NCBI GenBank assembly: GCA_947498325.1 | Contig: CANMKE010000006.1 | Span: 124,001-188,000, forward strand | DNA length: 64,000 nt | Source of the DNA: an uncultured Persicobacter sp. | Lineage (GTDB): Bacteria > Bacteroidota > Bacteroidia > Cytophagales > Cyclobacteriaceae | Direction: 5' to 3' | Made by a program: the position numbers and the translations under genes | The notes under the pieces: generated by a model | What the model was told of the DNA's origin: nothing | Database searches by the model: none | Seen by the model: only the letters and a program-made list of their open reading frames with translations | Shown here: piece by piece, positions 34,270 to 42,477 of the stretch | Numbering within the stretch: position 1 is the stretch's first letter | Layout of the letters: every line of letters starts with the position of its first letter

Positions 34270-35427
34270 ATGCAATATCGTTGGATGAAGATCATGGGTT
34301 TAACCATGATGATGGCAGGATCTGGATTGGTCGCTCAAGCACAGGACAGTTTTAAAAATATGGAAGATGGCGCTTACCATTTTACCGTTGTAAAAGATAA
34401 TGATGGTGGGGCAGTGAAAAATCAATTCCGTACAGGTACTTGCTGGTCATTTTCAACGATGTCATTTTATGATGCAGAGGCCAAGCGACTTAGCGGATCG
34501 GAAACCAACCTGTCGGAAATGTACACCGTTCGAAATGCCTATTTCATGAAAGCGGAACGTTATGTGCGATTGCATGGCAAAACACAGTTTGATGAAGGTG
34601 GCCTGGCTACTGATGTGCCAAAGGTGATGCGCCGTTTTGGGGTGATGCCAGCATTTGCCTACGAGGGAAATATCAAAGGGCAGGGGCAGGTTCGTAACCA
34701 TGCTGAGCTGGTGGCTGTGCTTAAAGCCATGTGCGATGCCTTCATCGAGAACCATTCCCGTAAGTTGTCTCCAGCATGGAAAGATGCCGTAAATGGCGTT
34801 CTTGATGCTTATTTCGGTGCTGTTCCAGCAGATTTTAAAGTCGATGGGAAAACCTACACCCCAAAATCTTATATGGAACACCTGAAACTTCAGCCGCAGG
34901 AATATGTGGCATTAACGAGTTTCACCCACCACCCATACCATAGTTCTTTTGTGGTGGAGGTGCCAGATAACTGGTCGAGAAGTACCGCCTTCAACCTGCC
35001 TTTGGAGGAACTGATGGCGACGCTTGACGAAGGACTTGAACAGGGTTATACCGCCGTTTGGGATGCGGATGTGAGTGAACGTGGATTTATCCATGCGGCA
35101 GGTTTAGCAGTGCTTCCAACGGATGAAATGACCAAGGCCGACCTTGATGGCAAACACTATGTGGCGGAGCAAACGGTTACTCCGGAGCGTCGTCAGGAGA
35201 TGTTTGACAATTATCAAACCACCGACGACCACTTGATGCATATCACGGGAATCGTTAAAGATCAGGAAGGAAAAAAATACTATATCATTAAAAATTCCTG
35301 GGGAGCTGACAGCAACCAGACGGATGGTTATTTGTATGCTTCGGAGGCTTATGTGAAAGCTAAAACGATCAGTTTTTTCTTCAATCAGTCTGCATTGAGT
35401 AAGCAAATGCAAAAGGCTGTTCGATAG
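34270..35427 (+). CDS. Exported C1-family cysteine peptidase, PepC/bleomycin-hydrolase-like (copy 2)
   Basis: 385 aa; signal peptide ending near AQA|QD. Cys58 in RTGTCWSFSTMSFYDAE, His in TTDDHLMHITG, Asn in IKNSWGAD. Long shared blocks with copy 1 (SPAWKDAVNGVLDAYFG) show a tandem duplication. It has no Ser/Lys insert, and its codon use is less optimised than copy 1. By family it removes N-terminal residues or hydrolyses small peptides; the periplasmic or surface location is inferred from the signal. Confidence 0.9.
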   Translation: MQYRWMKIMGLTMMMAGSGLVAQAQDSFKNMEDGAYHFTVVKDNDGGAVKNQFRTGTCWSFSTMSFYDAEAKRLSGSETNLSEMYTVRNAYFMKAERYVRLHGKTQFDEGGLATDVPKVMRRFGVMPAFAYEGNIKGQGQVRNHAELVAVLKAMCDAFIENHSRKLSPAWKDAVNGVLDAYFGAVPADFKVDGKTYTPKSYMEHLKLQPQEYVALTSFTHHPYHSSFVVEVPDNWSRSTAFNLPLEELMATLDEGLEQGYTAVWDADVSERGFIHAAGLAVLPTDEMTKADLDGKHYVAEQTVTPERRQEMFDNYQTTDDHLMHITGIVKDQEGKKYYIIKNSWGADSNQTDGYLYASEAYVKAKTISFFFNQSALSKQMQKAVR

Positions 35428-35460
35428 GTGATTGACGGTTAATAAAATAGATGATAATCA

Positions 35461-35492
35461 AAAAAAGCGACCCGATGAAGGTCGCTTTTTTT
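35461..35492. terminator. Bidirectional Rho-independent terminator
   Basis: AAAAAAGCGACC, loop CGATGAA, GGTCGCTTTTTT, between convergent genes. Confidence 0.92.
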
Positions 35493-35503
35493 GATGAATC
35501 AAT

Positions 35504-36013
35504 TTATATTTTTTCATAGATACAAAATGTCATATCATGTGTATGTTCATGATCCTTAGGGTGATATTCCTCACTGACTTTTTTCCAGATGGCAGGGTCG
35601 ATAGGTGGGAAGAATGCATCGGCCTGTGAGAAGGAGGCGTGGACATGCGTGATATAAAGCCGATCGACATCCTGAATCGTCAGGTTGTAAATTTGTGCGC
35701 CACCGCAGACCATCACTTCGCGATTTTCCGCTGCAACCAATGTCCAGGCTTGATTGAGATTTTTAGCAATTTCAAAATCCCTGAGCTGGAAACCTTGCTG
35801 TCTGCTGACGATGATATTTCGGTAATCTGAATGTTCCATATCTGGCGACTCCGCCGTTTTTCTACCCATAATCGTGGGCAGCAGTTTGATTTTATCAGTG
35901 AAAAATGCGGTGTCTTTTGGGAGGCGCCAAAGGAGTTGATTCTCTGCTCCGAGTTCTCCATTTTCGCCAATAGCGGCAATAATCGCCGTTTTTATTTCTT
36001 TTCTTTCGCTCAT
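35504..36013 (-). CDS. folA: Dihydrofolate reductase
   Basis: 169 aa, normal length. KTAIIAAIGENGELGAENQLLWRLPKDTAFF is the substrate/NADPH entry region with the acidic active residue, LPTIMGRKT binds NADPH, and VMVCGGAQIYNLTIQDVDRLYITHV is the C-terminal signature. It regenerates tetrahydrofolate. Note that the helix has TAFF instead of the commoner KxF. No thyA is adjacent. Confidence 0.96.
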   Translation of the reverse strand: MSERKEIKTAIIAAIGENGELGAENQLLWRLPKDTAFFTDKIKLLPTIMGRKTAESPDMEHSDYRNIIVSRQQGFQLRDFEIAKNLNQAWTLVAAENREVMVCGGAQIYNLTIQDVDRLYITHVHASFSQADAFFPPIDPAIWKKVSEEYHPKDHEHTHDMTFCIYEKI

Positions 36014-36030
36014 CAGTTTAAATGTAAAAC

Positions 36031-36061
36031 AAAAAAAGGCTTCCCCGAAAGAGAAGCCTTT
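36031..36061 (-). terminator. Rho-independent terminator of M13 peptidase 1 region
   Basis: AAGGCTTC / GAAGCCTT stem; A7 on the left reads as U7 on the minus strand. It lies between folA and the M13 peptidase stop codon at 36082, so it ends the M13 peptidase transcript. Confidence 0.75.
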
Positions 36062-36081
36062 AAAATTATTATGAAAAAGGA

Positions 36082-38142
36082 TTACCAGATCACGATACGG
36101 TCTTTACGTACCATTTTCGAATCATTTTTTAAGTCGAAAGCTTTTTGGAAAGGCTCGAAATTACTCAATGGAGCATAAGCTCTGAAGAATCCTGGTGAGT
36201 GTGGATCAGTCATTACTTGCTGACGCAAAGCTTCATCACGCGCTTTGGTTCTCCATACTGTTGCCCATGACAAGAAGAAACGTTGCTCAGGAGTGAAACC
36301 GTCGATTTTTTCCTGACGACCATTTTTCTTCATGTCGTTCATCATGGCATTGTAGGCCAAAGTTACACCACCCAAATCGGCAATGTTTTCACCCAATGTC
36401 AATTGGCCATTTACATGAACAGAATCCAATACAGTGTAGTTATTGAACTGCTCAGTTACTTTATGCGCCAAGGCGTCAAAACGTTTGCCATCTTCTTCTG
36501 TCCACCAGTCTTTTTGGTTTCCTTGTGCATCGTATTTACGACCCTGATCGTCAAATCCGTGTGTGATTTCATGACCAATCACCGCACCAATACCGCCATA
36601 ATTAACCGCTTTGTCAGCTTTGTAATCATAGAATGGAGGCTGTAGAATGGCCGCAGGGAATACGATTTCGTTGTTGGTAGGGCTATAATAAGCATTTACC
36701 GTTTGCGGTGTCATTCCCCATTTTGTTTTATCAACAGGCTTTCCAAGATCACCGATCATATCCTGATAATCAAATTCATTTGAATTGATCATCGTTTGTA
36801 GGAAAGAAGAAGTGTCAACATTCAAATCTTCGTACGATTTCCACTTGTTAGGATAACCGATTTTTACATTGATGTTTTCCAGTTTTTCATGGGCTTTCTC
36901 TTTGGTTTTTTCGCTCATCCAAGAAAGCTGATCGATACGTTGTCCCAATACGGTACGCACGTTTTCAATCATTCCTGCCAACATTGTTTTTGCTTCTTCA
37001 GGGAATACCTTCGCTACGTACATTTGGCCAAAACCTTCGCCAACAACACCATTAACAACAGACAACATACGCTTCCAGCGTGGACGCATTACTTTTGCAC
37101 CGCTCAATTTCTTTCCATAAAAGTCGAAAGATAGCGTGACAAAGTCATGGCTCAGGTAAGAGGCATAAGTGTTCACTGTTTTGAAAGTGAAGTACTGCTT
37201 CAGGGTATTTACTGAAGTTGTTTTCAAAATACGACCAAGACCAGTGAAGAACTCAGGCTGACCAACAATAACTTCTGGAACTTTTGCCTGAGGGATTTTT
37301 GCAGCCTGGAAGAAATCCGTTACATCAAAATGAGAGAAGGATTTATCAAAATCCGCCGTTTTCATTTTGTTGTAGTTTTTCTCTGGGTTACGCAGCTCAG
37401 CACGTGATCTTGAAATCTCTGCCAATTTGGTCTCGAAAGCCAAAATGTCTTTGGCTGCTTTTTCTGCTACCGCTGGTTTTTCACCAACTTTTGTCAAAAT
37501 AGCGGAAATATACTTTACGTAGTCCTGACGAATACTTTTAAAGTGCTCATCTTTGTTCAAGTAATAGTCACGATCAGGAAGCGATAAGCCTCCCTGACGG
37601 AACCAGAAAGCATTTTCTGTAGAGTTTTTACTGTCGGTGTACACATAGCTTGTGAACAAACCATAAACCCCCTGTGCATTCAGCTCGCCCAAAAGTGAAG
37701 GAACCTGCTGCTTGTTGGAAACACTGTTGATCTTGGCAAAAATAGGCTCCAAGGCTTTATAGCCCGCAGTTTCAATTTTAGCACTGTCCATTCCCAACTG
37801 ATAAACCTGAACCGCCTTCAGCTGATCACCTGTATAAGTGTCGATGTGCTTGATGGCATCGTCCATGATGTTTTTTTGAGCGCTGACGTTACGGTCACGT
37901 AACTCATTAAAAGCACCCCATCGTGTTTGATCATCAGGGATTTTGGTTGCTTTTTGCCAGCCACCATTGGCAAAGTTATAGAAGTCATCAGAAGGGGAAA
38001 CGGACTGATCCATGTTTTTTACATCGATGCCGTGTACTTCTGTGTCTGCATTTGCCTGGGCTTTTTGCTCTCCATTATTGCAAGAAGCAAGCGTGCCCGC
38101 CATAGCAACTGCTAAACTGAGGGTAAGGAATTTTTTATTCAT
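36082..38142 (-). CDS. M13-family zinc metallopeptidase lipoprotein (PepO-like), copy 1
   Basis: 686 aa. Lipoprotein signal with lipobox LASC (Cys 21). Neprilysin-type zinc site HEITHGFDDQGRKYD (HExxH), third ligand in GENIADLGGV, and the C-terminal VRKDRIVIW tail. M13 enzymes cut peptides of up to ~40 residues. Copy 2 (40246-42309) is similar over the full length with an identical final segment. The lipid anchor places it in the envelope. Transcribed alone. Confidence 0.95.
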   Translation of the reverse strand: MNKKFLTLSLAVAMAGTLASCNNGEQKAQANADTEVHGIDVKNMDQSVSPSDDFYNFANGGWQKATKIPDDQTRWGAFNELRDRNVSAQKNIMDDAIKHIDTYTGDQLKAVQVYQLGMDSAKIETAGYKALEPIFAKINSVSNKQQVPSLLGELNAQGVYGLFTSYVYTDSKNSTENAFWFRQGGLSLPDRDYYLNKDEHFKSIRQDYVKYISAILTKVGEKPAVAEKAAKDILAFETKLAEISRSRAELRNPEKNYNKMKTADFDKSFSHFDVTDFFQAAKIPQAKVPEVIVGQPEFFTGLGRILKTTSVNTLKQYFTFKTVNTYASYLSHDFVTLSFDFYGKKLSGAKVMRPRWKRMLSVVNGVVGEGFGQMYVAKVFPEEAKTMLAGMIENVRTVLGQRIDQLSWMSEKTKEKAHEKLENINVKIGYPNKWKSYEDLNVDTSSFLQTMINSNEFDYQDMIGDLGKPVDKTKWGMTPQTVNAYYSPTNNEIVFPAAILQPPFYDYKADKAVNYGGIGAVIGHEITHGFDDQGRKYDAQGNQKDWWTEEDGKRFDALAHKVTEQFNNYTVLDSVHVNGQLTLGENIADLGGVTLAYNAMMNDMKKNGRQEKIDGFTPEQRFFLSWATVWRTKARDEALRQQVMTDPHSPGFFRAYAPLSNFEPFQKAFDLKNDSKMVRKDRIVIW

Positions 38143-38330
38143 AGAATATTAAAGTGATTCTTCAATTATCCTACAAGGTAAATAAGAAAAGTCGATTAAT
38201 CCGCTAAATTTTGATGAGTGGAAATATTTAGCCAAATACGGTAACTCCGAGCGGTCACAATGTGTTATGTATTTGGATTTACAGGGTGCAGCGTGGTCTC
38301 CCTTTCATTATAACCTAAAAAATATAGCAT

Positions 38331-38798
38331 ATGGCACGGTCGAATTTAGCTTTGGTGGATTGCATACGCAAAGCGGCAAAAAATATTGAGCAAAGTGAAA
38401 ATTATCAGTGGGGGCACATGGGAGGGTGTAACTGTGGGCATCTGGCTCAGGAAATTACCAAGCTCAGTGCCAAGGAAATTCATACCTATGCTTTGGCCAA
38501 CAGAACAGAAGGGGACTGGTCGGAACAAACTGCGGCCTATTGCCCGACGAGCGGTTACCCGATGGATATGGTGATTTCGCTAATGTTGGATAAAGGGCTT
38601 GATGTGACTGACCTGAAGCACCTGGAAAAGCTAACAGACCCGAAAGTCCTGCGGGCAATGGCACCGGTGCTGATGTACCCAAAGCATAACCGTAAAAACG
38701 ATGTGGTACTGTATATGCGCACCTGGGCAGATATTATGGAAAATGAGTTGTTACGCAGTGTAACAGTGGAGGATTATGAAAAAATAGAATTATATTAA
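38331..38798 (+). CDS. Conserved hypothetical protein with Cys motif
   Basis: 155 aa, cytoplasmic. The segment GHMGGCNCGHLAQEITKLS has two close Cys and two His, suggesting a metal site; the rest is helical and charged with TAAYCPTSGYPMDMV. Proteins of this length are conserved in Bacteroidota as uncharacterised. Start ATG 38331. It is followed by a small acidic gene. Confidence 0.7.
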   Translation: MARSNLALVDCIRKAAKNIEQSENYQWGHMGGCNCGHLAQEITKLSAKEIHTYALANRTEGDWSEQTAAYCPTSGYPMDMVISLMLDKGLDVTDLKHLEKLTDPKVLRAMAPVLMYPKHNRKNDVVLYMRTWADIMENELLRSVTVEDYEKIELY

Positions 38799-38910
38799 TA
38801 AGTCCTGATCTTCAATATGTTCAATGTAATGAATGAAGGATCAAAGGGGAATCAAATGTCAGTGAGTTTCGTTTATAATTTAAGTCGAATGTTGTACTTA
38901 ATGAAGTTTT

Positions 38911-39069
38911 ATGGAACCTGAAAATTTACCTTTTGAGAATGAACATAGTCACAATCCATCAGTAAATGGGGAAGAACGGCCCAAAGTGCTTCGAGATATT
39001 GTTGATGAAAATATTGACAATTTGATGGACGACCTGTTCGCTGATATGGGTTTTGATTTTGAAGATTGA
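38911..39069 (+). CDS. Small acidic protein, 52 aa
   Basis: ATG 38911 to TGA 39067-39069. Sequence start MEPENLPFENEHSHN, end FADMGFDFED; 17 of 52 residues are Asp or Glu. A repeated DDLF/DLFADMG segment suggests an amphipathic helix. A terminator directly follows its stop, which supports it being a real gene. No family recognised. Confidence 0.55.
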   Translation: MEPENLPFENEHSHNPSVNGEERPKVLRDIVDENIDNLMDDLFADMGFDFED

Positions 39070-39079
39070 TAATTATATG

Positions 39080-39108
39080 ATGCCGACTTCTATATGGTCG
39101 GCATTTTT
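39080..39108 (+). terminator. Rho-independent terminator of the small acidic gene
   Basis: ATGCCGAC / GTCGGCAT with 9-nt loop and T5. Confidence 0.8.
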
Positions 39109-39138
39109 GTGTTTTTGAATTTTTGAGGCGTATATTTG
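39106..39138 (+). promoter_or_regulatory. Promoter of the small protein at 39157
   Basis: TTTG at 39106-39109 (at the T tail of the terminator) and TATATTTG at 39131-39138, spacing 21, matching the Bacteroidota -33/-7 rule; ATG is 19 bp after -7. Confidence 0.65.
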
Positions 39139-39156
39139 TGCAAATTATTAATAATT

Positions 39157-39423
39157 ATGGCGAAGAAATCTTCAAACATCGTTTGTAAATATTTCATCAA
39201 TGAGTTTGGTGACTATAAAGTTTTGGTGCAGGTAAACCCTGTAACCATGGAGGGGGTAGAATTGATCGTACACCCTGATAATAAGATTGAAAAGACAACC
39301 ATGACCTTCGATGAAGACATTTATGAAGACTTGGAAGAGGACAAATTTCAAGAGACCAATGGGCTGGCTTTCAATTTGTATTTAGGGCAGGCAGAGGGTG
39401 ACCTTCCTGCAGGTGAAGAATAA
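39157..39423 (+). CDS. Conserved small protein, unknown function
   Basis: 88 aa from ATG 39157, chosen because the -7 box lies at 39131-39138. Soluble, acidic C-terminal half (DEDIYEDLEEDKFQE). The beta-rich start (NIVCKYFINEFGDYKVLVQV) and the one Cys give no family identity. Conservation in Bacteroidota cannot be tested here. Confidence 0.68.
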   Translation: MAKKSSNIVCKYFINEFGDYKVLVQVNPVTMEGVELIVHPDNKIEKTTMTFDEDIYEDLEEDKFQETNGLAFNLYLGQAEGDLPAGEE

Positions 39424-39540
39424 GCGAAATCGCTATAAATGAAATAAGAAATCGGCTTGTTGGCCGATTTTTTTATGCCTAATTTTTCGACCAACGGCTG
39501 CTGAAATAGTTTATAATGGGAGAACCATCATCATATTACC

Positions 39541-40185
39541 ATGACATTTCAGGAAAAATTATCCAACTTAAAAGATCGGTTGGAAGGGAAAATCCCAGAG
39601 GATAAGTTGAAAATTATGCATCAAGCGACTGAAGATTTAAAACAGTCGGGCCTGAAGAATTCGGTATTGGGCGAAAATGAGCCCGCGCCTTCTTTCTCAT
39701 TGGTCAATCAAAACGGCGTTCCCATATCGAGTAAAGACTTATTGAAAAAGGGGCCTTTGGTACTGACCTTTTACCGTGGGGTATGGTGCCCCTATTGCAA
39801 CCTTGACCTCGCGAACCTGAACCATTACGAGGCAGAGATACACGATTTGGGTGCCCAGATGGTGGCGATCTCCCCTGAAAAGCCGAGCTACCTGAAAGAG
39901 ATTATCGAAACTCAGCGGTTGCGTTTTGATATTCTGCACGATAAAGATAACGAGCTCGCCAAGGCGTTTCAGCTCGCATTTACTTTGCCTGCGGACCTGA
40001 TTGAAGTTTATAAGGCTTTTAATATCAATTTGCCTGAACATCAGGGCAATGAAGACTGGATGCTTCCAATGCCTGCCCGTTTTGTGATTGATCAAAGAGG
40101 GACAATACGATATGCGGAAAGCGAAGAAGATTACCGACAGCGGCCAGACCCTGACGAACTGATGTCCGCGCTGAAAAAGCTATAA
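39541..40185 (+). CDS. Peroxiredoxin-like (AhpC/TSA, thioredoxin-fold) protein
   Basis: 214 aa. Thioredoxin-fold redox enzyme with PAPSFSLVNQNG, VLTFYRGVWCPYC (Cys83 and Cys86 in CPYC) and PARFVIDQRGTIRYAESEEDY. It belongs to the peroxiredoxin-like group where a CxxC replaces the single peroxidatic Cys setting; activity as peroxidase or disulfide reductase is not certain. Helical N-terminal extension of about 45 residues. Single gene with terminator. Confidence 0.88.
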   Translation: MTFQEKLSNLKDRLEGKIPEDKLKIMHQATEDLKQSGLKNSVLGENEPAPSFSLVNQNGVPISSKDLLKKGPLVLTFYRGVWCPYCNLDLANLNHYEAEIHDLGAQMVAISPEKPSYLKEIIETQRLRFDILHDKDNELAKAFQLAFTLPADLIEVYKAFNINLPEHQGNEDWMLPMPARFVIDQRGTIRYAESEEDYRQRPDPDELMSALKKL

Positions 40186-40190
40186 ACGAA

Positions 40191-40224
40191 AAAAGCTATC
40201 TGACAGACTCAGATAGCTTTTTTT
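40191..40224. terminator. Bidirectional Rho-independent terminator
   Basis: AAAAGCTATCTGA, loop CAGAC, TCAGATAGCTTTTTTT between convergent peroxiredoxin and M13 copy 2. Confidence 0.92.
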
Positions 40225-40245
40225 ATTAACTTTTGATCTTAGGAT

Positions 40246-42309
40246 CTACCAGATGACGATTCTGTCTTTTCGTACCATCGGTGTGCCATCTTTAATGTTG
40301 AATGCTTTTTGGAAAGGCTCAAAATTACTCAGCGGAGCAAAAGCACGGTACTGCCCTGGCGCATGTGGATCAACCATCACCAATCGGCGTTTAATTTCAT
40401 TTCGCGCTTTCGTTCTCCAAACGGTAGCCCACGACATGAAGAAACGTTGTTCAGGAGTGAACCCATCAATCTTGCCAGGTCTGCCATTTTTCTCAAGGTC
40501 TTTCAACAGCGCATGGTAAGCCAGCGTAACCCCACCAAGATCGGCAATGTTTTCGCCCAGGGTCAATTGGCCATTCACATGAACGGAGTCAAGGACGGTA
40601 TAATCATTGAACTGCGCAACGACTTTTTGTGCAAGGGCATCAAAATGCTCAGCATCTTCTTTTGTCCACCAGTCTTTCTGGTTACCATCGGCATCATATT
40701 TACGGCCTTCATCATCAAAACCATGCGTGATTTCATGACCAATAACGGCACCAATGCCACCATAATTAACCGCTTTATCAGCTTTATAATCATAGAAAGG
40801 CGGTTGCAGGATTGCGGCAGGGAACACAATTTCATTATTGGTAGGCTCATAATAAGCATTGACCTCCTGAGGGTTCATTTCCCATTTGCTTTTGTCAACA
40901 GGCTGCCCCAGTTTATTGACCATATCACTATATTCAAACTTGTTGACATTAATGATGGTCTGTAAGAAAGATTGCGGATCGACTTTCAAGTTTTCATAGG
41001 ATTTCCATTTATCAGGATATCCGATTTTTACCGTAATTTTGTCCAGCTTTTCATGGGCTTTTTTCTTGGTCTCCTCACTCATCCACGAGAGTTGATCAAT
41101 ACGTTCTCCCAAAACTGTTCGAATATTTTTTATCAGTCCTGCTGCTTGTGCTTTCGCCTCCTCAGGAAATACCTTCGCTACATATAATTGCCCAAAACCT
41201 TCTCCCACGGTAGCATTAACAATGCTGAGGTTGCGTTTCCATTCTGGTTGCATTTTCTTGGCGCCATTGAGCTTCTTACTGAAAAAGTCGAAAGTCAATT
41301 GGTGATATTCCTCCCCAAAAAAGGAAGCGTAACTGTTGATGGTTCTGAAAGCCAAATAATCTTTAAGTTCATCCAAAGACAATGCGTGCATGATTCTTCC
41401 TAAATGCTGAAAGTAATCGGGTTGCCCAACGATGATTTCCTTTGCCGCGGAAGCATCAATATTGGCCGCTTTCATATAGGCAGTCAAATCAAAATGAGCA
41501 AAAGAGCGATCAAATTTACTTGCAGACATTTTGTTGTAAGTCTTGTCAGGATTCCGAAGCTCGGCGGGAGTCCAGGAAATTTTTGCGATTTTTGACTCTA
41601 CATCCAGAATGTGTTTTGCTTTTTGCTGCGCCACGTCCTCATTGTTACCCATTTTGGTGAAAAGGGCGGCAATATAGTCTGCATAAGCCGTTCGGATACT
41701 TTCAAAATGTTCGCTTTGATCCAGGTAATACTGACGGTCAGGTAGGGTCAGGCCGCCTTGCTCAAAATACAGGGCATTTTCCTTGGAATTTTTTCGGTCT
41801 GTACTCACATTGGCATCAAAAAAGCTGCCGACGCCCAAAGTAGCTAATTGTCCAGCAAGTTCGGGAATCTGTTTTTTATTCTTCACCTTGGCAATAGCAG
41901 CAATGGTCGCATCCAGTGCCGCGTGGCCTTCTTTATTGATGCTTTCGGTGTCTTTGGCCAAGGCATAAATTTGAATGGCTTTGAGCTGATCACCTTTGAG
42001 CTTGTCCTTATTTTGCAAGGCTTGTTCAATAATTTCCTTTTGGGCCTTCACATTTCTTTCTTCAAGTTCATTGAAGGATCCCCACATGAGTTGATCATCA
42101 GGAATATTGGTAGAGGCATCCCACCCACCATTTACATATTTGTAGAAATCCTCGGAAGGATCAACCCGTTTATCCATGTTTTTGATATTGATACCATGGA
42201 CGGTATTGTCTTTGGGTTGCTGTGCGGGCTCTTTTTCGCTACATGCCATGAAGCACACGGAAAACAGGGCAGTATATCCGATTTTACGCAACGGATTTTC
42301 AATCATCAT
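40246..42309 (-). CDS. M13-family zinc metallopeptidase lipoprotein (PepO-like), copy 2
   Basis: 687 aa. Same domain order as copy 1 at 36082: HEITHGFDDEGRKYD and GENIADLGGVTLAYHAL, APLSNFEPFQKAF and VRKDRIVIW. The signal is less regular (FMAC before SEKEP); a start at the second Met is possible. The pair are same-strand duplicates separated by three small plus-strand genes and a peroxiredoxin. Internal identity is highest in the catalytic C-terminal third. Confidence 0.94.
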   Translation of the reverse strand: MMIENPLRKIGYTALFSVCFMACSEKEPAQQPKDNTVHGINIKNMDKRVDPSEDFYKYVNGGWDASTNIPDDQLMWGSFNELEERNVKAQKEIIEQALQNKDKLKGDQLKAIQIYALAKDTESINKEGHAALDATIAAIAKVKNKKQIPELAGQLATLGVGSFFDANVSTDRKNSKENALYFEQGGLTLPDRQYYLDQSEHFESIRTAYADYIAALFTKMGNNEDVAQQKAKHILDVESKIAKISWTPAELRNPDKTYNKMSASKFDRSFAHFDLTAYMKAANIDASAAKEIIVGQPDYFQHLGRIMHALSLDELKDYLAFRTINSYASFFGEEYHQLTFDFFSKKLNGAKKMQPEWKRNLSIVNATVGEGFGQLYVAKVFPEEAKAQAAGLIKNIRTVLGERIDQLSWMSEETKKKAHEKLDKITVKIGYPDKWKSYENLKVDPQSFLQTIINVNKFEYSDMVNKLGQPVDKSKWEMNPQEVNAYYEPTNNEIVFPAAILQPPFYDYKADKAVNYGGIGAVIGHEITHGFDDEGRKYDADGNQKDWWTKEDAEHFDALAQKVVAQFNDYTVLDSVHVNGQLTLGENIADLGGVTLAYHALLKDLEKNGRPGKIDGFTPEQRFFMSWATVWRTKARNEIKRRLVMVDPHAPGQYRAFAPLSNFEPFQKAFNIKDGTPMVRKDRIVIW

Positions 42310-42477
42310 AATTCAGCAGTTTAAAGTTTGATCGAAAAGTAACAATTGAAATTCAATTGTTCTCTAAATTTTTGATGAATGGAGAAATATGGAAATGGTC
42401 GAATGATATTGTTTATGAAAAATCGTCATGTCTAAAAAAGACATCTTACTTCTCCATCTTTATATTAACAGGGGAGT

